Shown: positions 40,301 to 52,900 of the stretch, one piece after another
Position numbering within the stretch: the first letter of the stretch is position 1
Layout: every line of letters begins with the position of its first letter
Source of the DNA: Pempheris klunzingeri
Taxonomy: Eukaryota; Chordata; Actinopteri; Acropomatiformes; Pempheridae
Length of the DNA stretch: 64,000 bases
Assembly: GCF_042242105.1 (NCBI RefSeq)
Contig: NC_092018.1
Coordinates: forward strand, 29,171,167 to 29,235,166
Direction of reading: 5' to 3'
Made by a program: the position numbers and the translations under genes
Notes under the pieces: generated by a model
Seen by the model: the letters and a program-made list of their open reading frames with translations, nothing else
Told to the model about the DNA's origin: nothing
Databases searched by the model: none

Positions 40301-42563
40301 TCTTTGTGTGCCATTCTCTTTTTCTAAGTGAAGGCAACTTTTGGTTCATATCTGATAGCCGTTAAAAGGTCAGAACAACTAGCACTAAAACAGGCACAAC
40401 ATGTGTTTAATATGTCAGTCAAATATATGATGTGACATAAGCGGAGAGAAGCTGAAAGTTTAGTTTTATTAAAGAATAATGACTTCATGTAAAACAGCTC
40501 TGGTTCTTGGATCCCACCATATGTTTTTTCTTTTTTTCGTTCTTTCCAGTGTAAAACACTTTCACAATCCTATTTATCTTCTCCTTCTTGTAGGGTTCGG
40601 TGTACCAGAAGACCAACGCTATGTCAGAAATCAGAAAAACCAACAAAGACACCTTCTGGGCTCAGGCAGAGGTAGGTAGGCGCCTGAACTGGCATTAAGC
40701 TGCCGCTGACTTCAGCTTCACCTCTGAGACAGTGTGACTTCAGCAACTGTTAAAAGTTACTTCCTAAAAAATGTATTTTTGTGTTATTTGTTTTGAATCA
40801 TTGACTTGTTGAAATTGCAAAAACTCCCCATAATATGGCAAGAGTTAGCAGTTTTGAAATATTTGACACACTTTTCTATCCTATGTAAAATACAAGGCAG
40901 GCAGTTTTTAGCCATTTCTAATGTAACCGTAGTCAGCGAAAGCATTGTTGCATTTTTGTCCTTTGTTTGCAGTTTTGGCTCATCACCTTACCTGTCACAG
41001 ATACACCCAGAAAGTGGTGCTCTCTGCCTTGCAGTTTTCTTGGATAAACTATTGTGAAATCAGGCCTGTGAGTGGCGGTAATATTTGCAAAACACCCAAA
41101 CCCGCGCTTGACCTTGCCGGGCTGTTTGATGTTTAGAAAGAAGAGGATAAGCGGCGCCAGGAGGAGCGGCGCAAGGCAGACGAAGAGCGCCAGCATCTGG
41201 AGAAGGAGAGGAAAGACCGAGAGGCCAGGGAGGCGTTGCAGAGGGACAAAAGGGACAAGGAGAGGGCCAGTCAAATCGAGCAACAGAAGTAGGTGGCGAT
41301 CAATGGAAATGCACACCGGATAAGACCGGTTTGCCGTAGCACGGACTTATTCAAATTGTGTCCCCTCTCTCTTTTAAATTCTCATTTGTTTAATAGGAAG
41401 TATCAGCAGCAGCAGGAAGCTGTGGGCAAAGAGCAGGAGAAACAGCGCTGGGTGAGTGTCCCAAAGATTACACTGAATAGTAGGTTTTAACTGTGAACTA
41501 ACATGACGGAGGCTAAACGAACAGAAGCTGAAATGAGTGTGAATGTGGATTGGTGTGAAATTTCCTTTCACGTTGAGCGTTACCCATGTTTTGCTGTGAC
41601 TGTGTTGGACATAAAATAAGTTTGGGTAGTGCGCACGTTTTGTAAACACTTGAGTCAAGAAAGTAGCTAAGCAGTGCCAACATTGATATCGACATCGTCA
41701 GGAGGAGCAGGAGGAGAACCAGTCAGCCCAGAAGAAAGCAGTCAAGAGAGGTGAATCTGTGGAAAAGGCCAACGTGAGTCCCCCCCCCCCTCCCTGAAAG
41801 CGCTCTCTCCTGGCCAAACTGCTTGCCTTTTTTTCTCATCTGTCTCTTTTTAATCAAACGTGACCCCACTTGAGGCTCAACATAAACACGCACGTCTTCC
41901 AGTCTTTCCTGTGCGATCTCCTCTCTCGGCACTGCCTTACTAATCACCTGTGGCCATCTGATGCTTATTGTACATAATGTTCGTTTCGTTTCCGTCTCAC
42001 TAGGAGGCGGCCTCGCTCATCTCTCAGCGTGCTGTGAACCCCAGAGAGATGTTCAAGCAGAGGGAGAGGGGAATAACTCCCAGTGACCCGGACGTCCCCT
42101 CTGCCGCCCCTGCCAGCCCCCAGCCAGGTATCCCCCTGCGTACATTGTGACTTCTCCATAAATCTGTGTTTCCCATGTCACTGGCCCTCTTGCTTTGCTG
42201 CAAGGCTGTCTTAGCTTCTGTCTCAGGTAGCGGCACGTAACAAACGGGTGATTTTCTAGAGGAGATTTTCTTTTCCACAGCTTAAACTTTCCATCAGACT
42301 GGTCTCATAGTCATATTTAACACCGTGTCTCCATCATGGTGTCTTCTTCTGCTCACCGTGTCTGCACTTTGTCTCTCTCTCCCGTCCATTTTTGGCATGC
42401 TTTGGGGGTCCCATGTGTCTCTCTGCTCAGGGCGTCTGCAAAGCCCTTTTCTGTCTAAGCCAATGTATGAAAGTGAGCGAGCCAGCTCACCTCAGCGCCA
42501 AGCTTCTCCTGTGCCAGCAGGCTCCGCCTCTCCTGTCCGTGCCACAGGTGTGAGCTCACACAC

Positions 42564-42629
<66 letters not shown>

Positions 42630-44357
42630 GCACACACGGGCACACACACACACACGCACACACACGCACACACACACACACACGGGCACATACACAAAGA
42701 ATGCATACACAGCATATTAGGCGACAGTAACATACTTAACAAAAAGCTGCATGCTTCATTTCTCATTGTTGATTCTGTGTCATCATTTTTATCTCCATTA
42801 TAACCACGAATTTCATCATGAGTCTCTCCTCCATTCAGTCTGCTCTGTGTTTCTCAAGAAACTTCATTATTCACAGTATTGTTTATTTACTCCACACTGA
42901 AGCATGCCAAGGATGTCTTTATCTCTAGTGGTGGTTTTCAGCCTGTGTGGACTTGTGAATGGTGTTCCTGTGTGTACACGCATGTCTGTGCTTGTGTTCT
43001 GGGTGATAAGAGCCTGATGTGGATGACGGACAGTCCAGGTGTGAGTATGATGAGCAGGAGGCGACCCCCCAGGAGCAGTTGCCAGGTGGGGCCCATTTCA
43101 CTCAACATCAGCTTCAGTGTTAACCCTTTGTACCGCAGTTCCCCAACCCTCCCATCTGCTTCTCAAAGAATTCTGCCGTAATTCGTTATAAGCATGCAGT
43201 CTTCCCTCCAGCCAAACCGTGCTGTCGGGATCACTCACTGCCGCCACCTGCTGGCAGATAAACAGATCGCACACACTCATACTGACGGGAATGTCTCTTT
43301 TCAGAGGAGGCACCGGCTGCCAACTCCTGCGTCCAAGAGATTGCTTACGAGGAGCCCGCTCAGGTGACTGCTTTCTTAGCCTCAGCAGGAAATGCTGTGA
43401 CTGTTTTCCTCCATCACATGAATGATTCTGCAACACAATGTAACCTTATTCCTTATAACCAGGTGGAGGACACCAACTCCTATGAGGTGACAGCTGAGGA
43501 GACATCAGACAAGGGCATCTGTGCCAGAGCCTTATATGACTACCAGGCTGGTGAGTGTTTTTAATCACTACATTAAAACAGCAAATTGACCAATCAGTCA
43601 GTCAAGCAGCCCACAAGTGTGTCGCAGGAGATTTTATTTTATTTTTATTTTTATTTAATACCTTTCCAGAGTTTCTTCTCAAGTCTTAAAGAGTTATATC
43701 TGCAATGCACTTTTGAGCCATATGAAGGACTTTGTTGGTGTTTCTACTTAACAGTTTCTGCAGCTGCCATTCTGCAGACATCTGTTTGCTAGCTGTCACT
43801 ATATTGTCTTTAAAAAGTGTACAGTTTCACTGATGAAAAGAAATAAAGCCTGTTAACTGCCTAAATGCATTTATTTGGTCTCACTTAGAAAGTATTTATT
43901 GTGTGTTTATGTTTTTCAAGAAGGCGTGCATAAAACAAAGTTGTGATTTATTAAACCTACATCACTTAAAATGGCTGAATTTACTTGTGATACTTATGTT
44001 TTCAAGATAAGGTAAGGTGATGTGGAAATGTCAATAAAACGGTCAGGAACCTTAATTTAAGTACAAAGTCACTCCTGGTGTGATTTCTAGATGAGGCATG
44101 GTTGGTCATTAATAAAAAGTGGGTCCCATGTAGGGGAAAAAAAGTCTGAGTCTTAATTTGAAAATTCCAAAAATGTTGTATTTGAAAATGCACATCATAC
44201 ACACTGCTCTTCTCCTTCAGCCGACGACACGGAGATCTCATTCGACCCCGACGAAATCATCACCGGGATCGAGATGATCGACGAGGGCTGGTGGCGAGGC
44301 TACGGCCCAGACGGCCACTTTGGAATGTTCCCAGCCAATTACGTGGAGCTCATCTAG
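37344..44357 (+). CDS. dbnl: drebrin-like protein (mAbp1/HIP-55), complete (452 aa, 14 exons)
   Basis: Exons are 37344-37426, 39117-39172, 39402-39514, 39599-39673, 40010-40159, 40594-40671, 41137-41288, 41397-41451, 41702-41773, 42004-42127, 42431-42547, 43305-43363, 43463-43550 and 44221-44357. Phases join throughout. Residues 1 to about 135 form an ADF-H domain ([47 protein letters not shown]). Residues 186-270 are a highly charged, probably helical segment. A proline/serine-rich linker holds [14 protein letters not shown] and SPFLSKP. Residues about 397-452 form an SH3 domain ([25 protein letters not shown]). Mammalian DBNL is 430 aa with the same order. It binds F-actin through ADF-H, and dynamin and other proline-rich partners through SH3, linking cortical actin to endocytosis. 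ATG context is strong (A -3, G +4). Intron 3 uses a weak gtttgt donor. The tandem downstream position matches human 7p13. Confidence 0.95.
42557..42690 (+). repeat. (CA)n microsatellite with CG interruptions in dbnl intron 11
   Basis: About 134 bp of CA units interrupted by GCA and GGGCA steps. It starts only ten bases after the exon 11 donor at 42548. Confidence 0.97.
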
Positions 44358-45610
44358 CCCAGCGCGCGACCCGCCCCTCCCCGCACCCTCACACCACCAG
44401 ATTACCACACTGGCAGCCCCGGCCGAGGACATCTGCAGTACAACAACACACAGTGATGTCGGCCGTGGGACGCACACTAGTGAGCTGATGAGGCTGAAAT
44501 GGAGCAGACGATCCTCCACATCACGGACCAATGAACAGACGGTAACCGCGGGCCAGACGCTTTGGAAATCTCTCATTTAAAGAAGGCCATTCCATTAAAT
44601 TGTTGATGTTGTAAGCAACTGATGGCATAGTTTAGGGATTTGTGATGACCCATAGGCTGACCAAACCCCCCACCCTCACCCCCACTCTCCTCAAATACTA
44701 CATCTCTTTACCTATAAATGTGATGCAGTACAATATCAGCCTTTGTTAAGTCTGAAATCAGTTGTCAGCACTTCTAGTTTGCATTCCTTACAAAGTGACT
44801 TCAGTTCTATTTCAGGTATAATTTTGTCTTTACTTGTAGCAAGTGCTCCTGTGCATTTCAGGACCAAAAAAAAAATCAAAGATGGTGGTACCAGCTACAA
44901 TATAATCCTTTGCCTTGTTTTTTTGCCTTTATTTACCGGCAGACTGAATTTTCCTCTTTTTATGTGATTGAACTTACATCCTGTGTGAAATTCAAACCAT
45001 GTTTTAGTACTGATATGACTGTGGTTGAAGTGAATATTGAAAAAAAAAAAACAAAAAAAAAAACATTTGCTGTGCTCTGGGTGGTGGACTTTAGTTGGGA
45101 ATACATAAAACCTAAGTTCCCTTTAACTGTGAGTATGTAACGGTTGTTTTCATTTCAAGTCCTTTTGTCACCGGAAACATTTCAGCACATTTCACTTTCC
45201 AAGGACACGCTGAAGAGAAGAAATCACAAGTCGGCATTATTTTTTTCTTTTTTTGTTTTGTTTGGATCTCGCTGGTCTGAGGTTGATTTCGAGTGCATCT
45301 CTAATAGATAACGTGGTATTGCTGTGCCATAATGAGGGGAAGCCAATGCAGTGATTTGGTGACATTTAAATTGAAGATTTGAACAGTTTGACTTCAGAAT
45401 TTATGCAAGTTCACCATTTTTATCGTGGAACAAAAACTGTTGCTCTTTTAAGCTTTCAGGTCAGTCGACAATGGGGGAGAAAAACAAATCGATGATGAAT
45501 AGAAAAGGGCATCATGTATCCATCGCGTTATTCATGTTTGCTTTTCCAGAGTCTATTGTAATGCACAGATGTTCTTCATAATAAAATAAATAAACAAACC
45601 ATGTTGTCGT
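44358..45610 (+). other. dbnl: dbnl 3' UTR
   Basis: The interval from the TAG at 44355-44357 to overlapping AATAAA signals at 45580-45590 is open-frame-poor and contains A-rich runs (45040-45062) typical of a 3' UTR. The extent is inferred from the signal pair only. Confidence 0.6.
45580..45590 (+). terminator. dbnl: candidate polyadenylation signals of dbnl
   Basis: Two overlapping AATAAA hexamers (45580 and 45585) are followed by ccatgttgtcgtcgtcttct, a T/GT-rich downstream element. Confidence 0.6.
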
Positions 45611-48600
45611 CGTCTTCTGCCAAATAGACCAAGCATGGCATAGGCTGCATACGCTTTAGAAAGGCTATGAAATAACATAGAAAACCTTCAGGGATTTTCG
45701 GAGGGTTAACAGGAACTCAGAAGTATACACAGACTCACTATGTGCTCTACAATCAGTTTCCTGGAATGAGGCAACAGCTGGGGAATTCACCTCCAATGCT
45801 TAGGTTTCATTTTCACACGAAAAATCAGATTTTTACCTCTCCCACATCCTTCAGTTAAATCTTTGACCAGGTGAACGACAAACGTAAATAAAATGTAAAT
45901 TCAATTATGTAAATCTATCCCAATATTTATATTTTAAATCCGTCTACCCCCAATATTGTCATATTTTCACATACATTAAATTCAAGTTTTGGGTTCGTGT
46001 TCACCTCTACATGTGTGTTGCGTATTTGGCACCCATATACTCGTGACATTCAGAGATGTTCTATTTCATTTCTAGTGTGTGATGAAGACATTTGTCACAA
46101 ACTGCAAATCATTCATTGCACAAATACTTTTTGAAATTTAAGTTCAGCTGCAATAAACAATAGAATGCTTGCTGCATTTTAATGGTCCAGTTCCATCAAA
46201 TACTCCCCAAATACACAGTTTCTGTATCAAATTTGAATGGAAGTCGTGTTTAAATGTAGGCTAATTTCATATTAGTTTGTCACTAAATGAATCAGTGTGG
46301 ACTGACAAATAAGCTTAATCCAGTTTCAGGATAGTTTCCTTTTACACCTACAGCTTGGAGAAACTCTACAGATAAAAACATTAACTCCCACTATTAAAGT
46401 TTAACCTCACAGCTCTGCCTTTAATGACTGCAGATGTACTTAAACTGTTAGTTTGTTCTTCCCCCTAAAACGACTGCAGGCACCTTTCAGGTCTTAAATT
46501 CTGGAAAACCTCATTCTGTAACACAACTAATGACAGTTTTCACCTTGAGGGGAATCTTCTGCGCCAGTTACATGTCTGCACATTGTTCCCAGGATCATGA
46601 CTCACTTCAGACAGGAAATCTTTTCTGTGTTGGATTCACAATATTTTCTCCACGCACTCTCATTTACATTGTGCTGCCCTCACCTCAACCTCGTATGTTT
46701 ATGTCAGTGAAAGTCTGAAATGAATAGCTGGGGATTTTCGCAATCTTTCAACCCGTGTTTTTGATCATCATCTCCACATTTGTTGCCGGCTGCAGAGCTT
46801 TGCAAAACATATTGTCACTATTAAGTGGAATTAAAATGAATTTCCTATAAGGCCTAATGTATGAATATGTTACCAAAGAAGTTTAAACCTCATAACACAC
46901 ATGATCTCTTCAAGTTATTTTTTATTTCTGGTTTAAGATTTAATCACGGTTTCTACATTTCAACAGTGAATCAGGTTTCTAATCTAAATCAAATGTTTTA
47001 TTTCTCCACTAAATAAGTGCAGGCACATCTATTTACCAGTTTTAAAGTCTAATTTCTCCATGAGTCACTTTGTCCATGTGGGAGCTGTGAGAACACCAGC
47101 TGTTTAATATCACATTTCTTCCACTTGTGCAGAGAGCCCACGTTGACAATCTCGACAACAATCACAACACTAGATACAAAACAAAAAACTTGTACTGTAT
47201 CTACCAAGCCAAAAAAATCCCTCTTGAGATTTGGGCAGTTTGTAGATATTTGGTTATTTTGACATTTAAAATGTTAATCATTTTGAAATGTCATACTCTA
47301 TCCGCAACAGATGGAGGAATAGGGCATCCCCCTTTTAAGCACATCAAAAACAAGTGGAGGAAATGTGGATAGTGTCGAGTGCAGCTTCATCGCTTGTCAG
47401 TGTTTTTATCACGAGATCTGTACAAGCGTGTGCTGAGTGTGGACAGCCGGAGGAAAATGGAGGGAAAATGCAGTACGTTTTAAATGCGATCTCATGAGAA
47501 AATATCCGAAAAATGGTTTTAAAGAATGCTGCAGCAAACTGTCCTTTTAACCAAATGTGAAATCCATGAAGTTCTCTTAAAAGTAAGGTGACCCTTGACC
47601 CACTGGTATGTGGCCATAACGAGCATAAAATCTGGTGACAACTCCCTCTGACTCATTACTGGTAGTAGAGAAATAGATGATTTACTTTATTACTCATCTC
47701 TAGTGGAAAAAGCTGCTTCTGCATGGCCCTGGCCTTTCGGTTTTTTTTACCAATATCTTTCAGGCAGTGGTCAGTAGAAACTATTTCAAAGAAGTAGTGC
47801 TTCACCACTTCCCTAATATGTAAAGTCTTCCAGCGATGCAGCTACCAGCCAGTGTCAAAACTTTCATCTACCTACAAGTGAGCTTTAAGGGAATTTAAAG
47901 CACTTTTTACACCAAACAATGCCATTACAGCTGCACTTCTGTTCTATTTTTGTGTTTTGAAGTTAGCACATAAAAAAAGCAACATAATGTATACACTTGA
48001 TTGAAAATGATGCGCTTAAAGAGCAGCTTAACACAGGTTTCATTTTTAATCCTCAACATTTATACACACAAACACATATCTAAATTATGTCTAAACCAAA
48101 TAGTCTATGATCGAAACACAACATTAATTTCTCTGTACTAGAGAGACACATTAGTTATACCCAGTAAAGTCTCATAGTGACGTAAAATACTGGACTTTCG
48201 TATTAGTCATTTTATCTGATTGACTATGTATACTACATATACTACATTTGAGGCTTACTCAAGCACTGATGTACACTGACAATACGTGGTCAATTCAAAA
48301 TAGTTAATGAAAATACATTGTTTTAATACTGTAGATGTCTGGGAAACGTTATTCCTACATTTAGATCTTTATTTTGACATCAGTTGAATGTCTCTTTTAC
48401 TTCCTCAAATGTAGCATTTTTGGTGTATTTGAGTCCAGTGTGTGCACTGACAGTGACCAGGCTTTAGTCACTGAATCACCAGACCAACAGACTTTGTTTC
48501 TCTCTTCTCCCCCATACATGTAAAAGCAGTAATAGTACAGCTGAATGTAAAACACTGTGAACATAAGACCACTTAGCCCTAGCACTTACTGAGAAATAGA

Positions 48601-48740
48601 TAATAACCCACACAGTAGGACTACGCTCGAGCAATTTAAACACAGCTGTAGCTTTTTGTGTGAAACTAAGGAGGTAAAACAAAGAACAGACATTCTCAGA
48701 CTTGAGTGGCGAAGACTCAATTTCCCAGACTCATTTGCTG
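45611..48740. other. intergenic, dbnl to arid5a
   Basis: About 3.1 kb of AT-rich, largely unique sequence without a credible coding frame, tRNA-like fold or recognised repeat. I see nothing specific in it. Confidence 0.6.
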
Positions 48741-48878
48741 CAGAGCAATCGGTCGGCCAATGAAACTGCTGCATGGAGACACCTTCCTATTTCGAGGTGA
48801 GAAGTTGAAGAGTGATGCATGAATTACTGTCACTAGACGCCGTCAAGCCACAGACTAGAAGATCACTTCTGGAAATGG
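48741..48878 (+). promoter_or_regulatory. candidate promoter and non-coding first exon of arid5a
   Basis: A CCAAT box in ggccaatgaaac (near 48753) is followed about 120 bp later by a strong donor, ATGG|GTGAGT, at 48879. This would suit a 5' UTR exon spliced to the exon containing 49976. No transcript support is available, so the call is tentative. The interval 48879-49975 would then be intron 1 and shows nothing else. Confidence 0.3.
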
Positions 48879-49975
48879 GTGAGTTCACTGAAACCAGATA
48901 TTATTCGTATTTACTTATTATTTGTTTTCTACAGCAGGTTTAACCTAAACACTGTTTAGCTTTAGTTATACTGAACTTGATAGATATTGAAATGAAATGA
49001 ATGTACATCACACTCATTTGTGAAGGAAACAAACTATTTAGACGTAGGTAATCATTATACCTCAGGAGTTTACTATCAACCTCAATCTTAACCAAGTGTC
49101 CAGAGTAATCTATCACAGTATTTTGACTGAGATCAATATCTGGTACAAGAACCACGGCTGATGCATTTGCTACCACGCAGAGAGACCATTAAAAGTAACA
49201 CTGCTCATTCGAATGTGCTTGACAAGTTGCACAGTATATCAAAAATATGTCCTCAGCGCATGAGGCTCAGAATTAAAGGTTCAAGCCACAGCACAGGAAA
49301 TAAGTGATCTCAAAAGAGAAACATTGGTTTTGCACACAAATGATATGACTGTGGGTGGAGGGCTGACAGTCTGTGAACAATGACATTCGCAGAATTACAT
49401 TTCACTCCTAGGACTTGTTTTATTTTCCTCATAAAACACATAAAAGTGATCCTGAATGTTGAGGCACGCACAACAACACTAAAATGTACAGCATTTCTCA
49501 ATATCTCATATTGCAGCACCAGTAGTTATATTATGTGCTGTGTTTTTTTTTAATAAATATGGGGAATAACAGGCATTTGCATTCTGTATGTTGGAGTTTA
49601 TTGCTTTGGATTATCTCACAGTTGCCCGATACTGTCGTTTTTGTGTTACAATATTGTACAGTGCAGCATACAAGCGGTTGTGTTCATGAGCAGGAAGTGG
49701 TTTTGCAACCTGTGGTTTTATATCAGACTCAGTTGACAATATGTTCTACAGATTCCTAATTTTTTATTTATACACAAATGACAGAAACTGCAACATTCCC
49801 AGCAGTGCTGTACATCACTTTTAATGCCATTTAAATTATTATGAATTCTAAATTAATGATGTGTTTTAGTTTGTTTAGATTTCACCAGTGTGTCTTGTGA
49901 CAATTCCTTGACTGCGAATTCAAATTCACAAAGCCACGATTTTGGAGTAAACGTCTTGTCCCTGCTGTGTGTCTC

Positions 49976-52900
49976 ATGTCAACGTTTGAAGCTCAAGAGG
50001 ACCAGAGTGAGACGTCAAAACAAGCTTCAGGCAGTGATGAAGAGAAGGGGACAGAGAGCCAGGTACTACACGAACCTCGGTCACTGCTGATAAAGTGTCA
50101 GTTGGCCTCCTGGAAGCAGTCCACCAGTTACAGTTAATCAGTGACTTCAGACATGACTACCCAGAACGACTTACGAGTTGTGTTTTCACTTCCCTTTTTT
50201 AGTTAATTTCAGATAGTGGCAAATTTTTGATGTGTTCAGTTGTTTCATCTTGATGGCGGATTGTGAAATGAGTAACAAGGAATAAGTGATTCTGCTGCCA
50301 GGACCATGGAAGACACGCACATCTCACCCATAAGACGCACTACAAAATTTCATTGCGCATACAGAAACTTGCAGGAGCCACTATTCTGGTAACTGAAATG
50401 AGAGGTACAATATGAGAAACACAAATTAGCTCAGCAAATTTCCAAGACTGATGTTACCTAAAAGCCTGGTGGTTTCTGTGGTGACTTCTGGCCTGCCGAT
50501 TGCATCAATCCAGCACGCCACTGACAATCATTGCGAGAATCACATGTCAACACACTGACATCAACATCGCCCACATGTTTTCCACAAATTTTCATCTAGT
50601 GGAAATCCAGCGAGTGTTTCACAATGATATTCGCTCTGTGGCGTAGAGCGAGTACTGCAGCGAAGGGGCTACAGTGTGTGGAGTAGAGTGCAGACGTTTC
50701 CTGTAGGCAACCATTGATGCATGAACCTGAAAGTTTTGTGAATCAGACCTGATAACGACGACTGAAAGTTAAAAGTCCCTCTGTGAATACTGGTGAATTT
50801 TATGCAAGATCCCAGGCGGGCGCAAACATGATTTTGCATACGCTCCACTTGTTTATCGGCCAATCACTGTTCTGGAAACACAGACAATCCAGAGTGGTTT
50901 GTGAAATGCGATTTACAGACTTTCCTTTTCTTTTGGAACAAAAAACCAAACAAATCTAATATGTGCAGTGTGAGAAGCAGGCGATAGAGAATAACAGTGG
51001 AAAGTCAGAGCTGGTGGCTGTTAGCTGGCTATAGCAATGTGGAGCTGCTGAACTGTGACTCAGTCGGGGCTATCTTGGTTAGAGGCCTGCACCTTCACTA
51101 TTACTCACTGTAGAGGCCTACTTCTCGGAACCAGGAACCACATAGAGGAACTTGATTCAATATGAAACCAACTTGAGCCGTTTTTGTTGTACAAGGACTG
51201 CCACAGATATAAAGCAGCATCTGCGTATGATGATTCAAAGTAAAATATCGACACTGTCCATTGTGGTCTCTCTTGACATACAGTCTGCCGAAACTGATCG
51301 GCACAGCAGCAATGTGAGATTTCACAAGTACGGTGAAATACCATAATCTATGATTTCACTGCAATAACAGAAGTGAATATATCGGCATGTGTGCTGTTTG
51401 AGCGTGGAATAATATCATCAGAGTGACAATCCTGAAACAGTTCCGTCTTCATCAACAGTTTCTCTTCTTAAGTCTTGTTTCTCTGCTTGAAATCTCTCCA
51501 ACTGATGGCTTTAATTCTGCATGCCTTCACTGTTTCATTTCTCCTTTTTTGCAAACCACAAATAGTGACATTGTCAATTTTTCTTATATCAGAGTTCTGG
51601 GTATTCTGGGTGGTGACACCTTATTTCTTGGTATCCAAAACTCCTTTTCCAAGTTACTGACATCAAATTAACTGAAATACAACAAAACATGCAACCATTT
51701 ATTTTTAGATCTCACAAAACAGCATCTTTATTCAAAATCCTCTCATCAATCAGCATCAGCACTTGTTTGTTCCACTTTATGTATGAATTACCTCCTTTGG
51801 CTTATGTTTGTTTTTCAAAGTGACATTTGTGATGTCATTGACAGACAACTGTAGACCAAAAACCCCACAAGTCTGCTGCTTTCTCTCCAGACAGGATGTA
51901 TAGCGGTTATCTATTGAAAGTAGCGGTACAACCCTACCCTCTGATTTTGATGTTTCATTTTACCATTTGCATCCCATGACATGACTCTGAGTGTCGTTCT
52001 CTCCCATCTGTGATAATACCTCCAACTGTAAAACCGGTTTCTACATCAGCGCGGTGGGCCGTGTCGCATTTACAGGAGCCACTCGACTTAGAGTTTTATC
52101 TTTAATGCATCCCCTCTCTCCACGCTAGGCATCCCCCTCCGTCATTGAGATCCACGACTCTATGACTGAATGCGAGGACGACGCGAGGCCCGATCTAGTG
52201 CAGATGGAGGAGAAGGCATTTGTGTCAAGGCTGCACTCCTTCATGAAGGACAGAGGCACGCCAATAGAAAGGATCCCACATCTGGGCTTCAAGCAGAGTG
52301 AGTTCAGTGGGCCACGCATGCTGCTGAGTGAACACAATATTCACATGGAATGTAGATGAAAATAATGTGATTTTTTTCCCCTCCATGCCAGTTAATCTTT
52401 GGAGGATCTACAAAGCTGTGGAGAAACTTGGGGGCTATGATTCAGTAAGTACTCTTTATTGTTCATAAAGCTGATGCAATAGGCTTCAGTGTTTCCAGTT
52501 TCTAAGCGGAAAATGAGCTATAGGTCAGGTGTAACATGGTGGTTTCAACCACACCGGGGGACATTTTAGGCTGCTGAGCTCTCGATGTATTGTCCTCTAC
52601 GCTCTGCTGTCTTTGATCATGACACTGTGGGACAAGCTTGCTCTGAGAGCACAGCTCGTGTTGAAATGCCACTAGCAGAGCCCGGGCTCTAAATAGAGGT
52701 GACCCTCACTACCACTGCCACTGTATCCCAGGGTGTAAACACTGCAATATGAACCGCCTACATATGTAGACTTCAAAAAACACCAAAGTGTGTGTTTTTT
52801 ACGCATTGAAAACCAGCAGACATGGCATGTAAAGGGTAACCAGCCAACTCCCTTCCCCAAAAACGGCTTTAAAACCAGACTTGAAAGCAGGTATGCCGAG

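Noticed and set aside
43037-43083. Possible extra dbnl exon between exons 11 and 12 (gtccag acceptor, ccag|gtgggg donor)
   Set aside because: It is 47 bases long, so inclusion would shift the frame before the SH3 exons, and the exon 11-12 junction already joins in phase.
49890-50090. Alternative frame through the first arid5a coding exon (basic, KRTRVRRQNKLQ)
   Set aside because: Joined to the next exon it meets a stop within about 12 codons, whereas the MSTFEAQED frame runs into the ARID domain.
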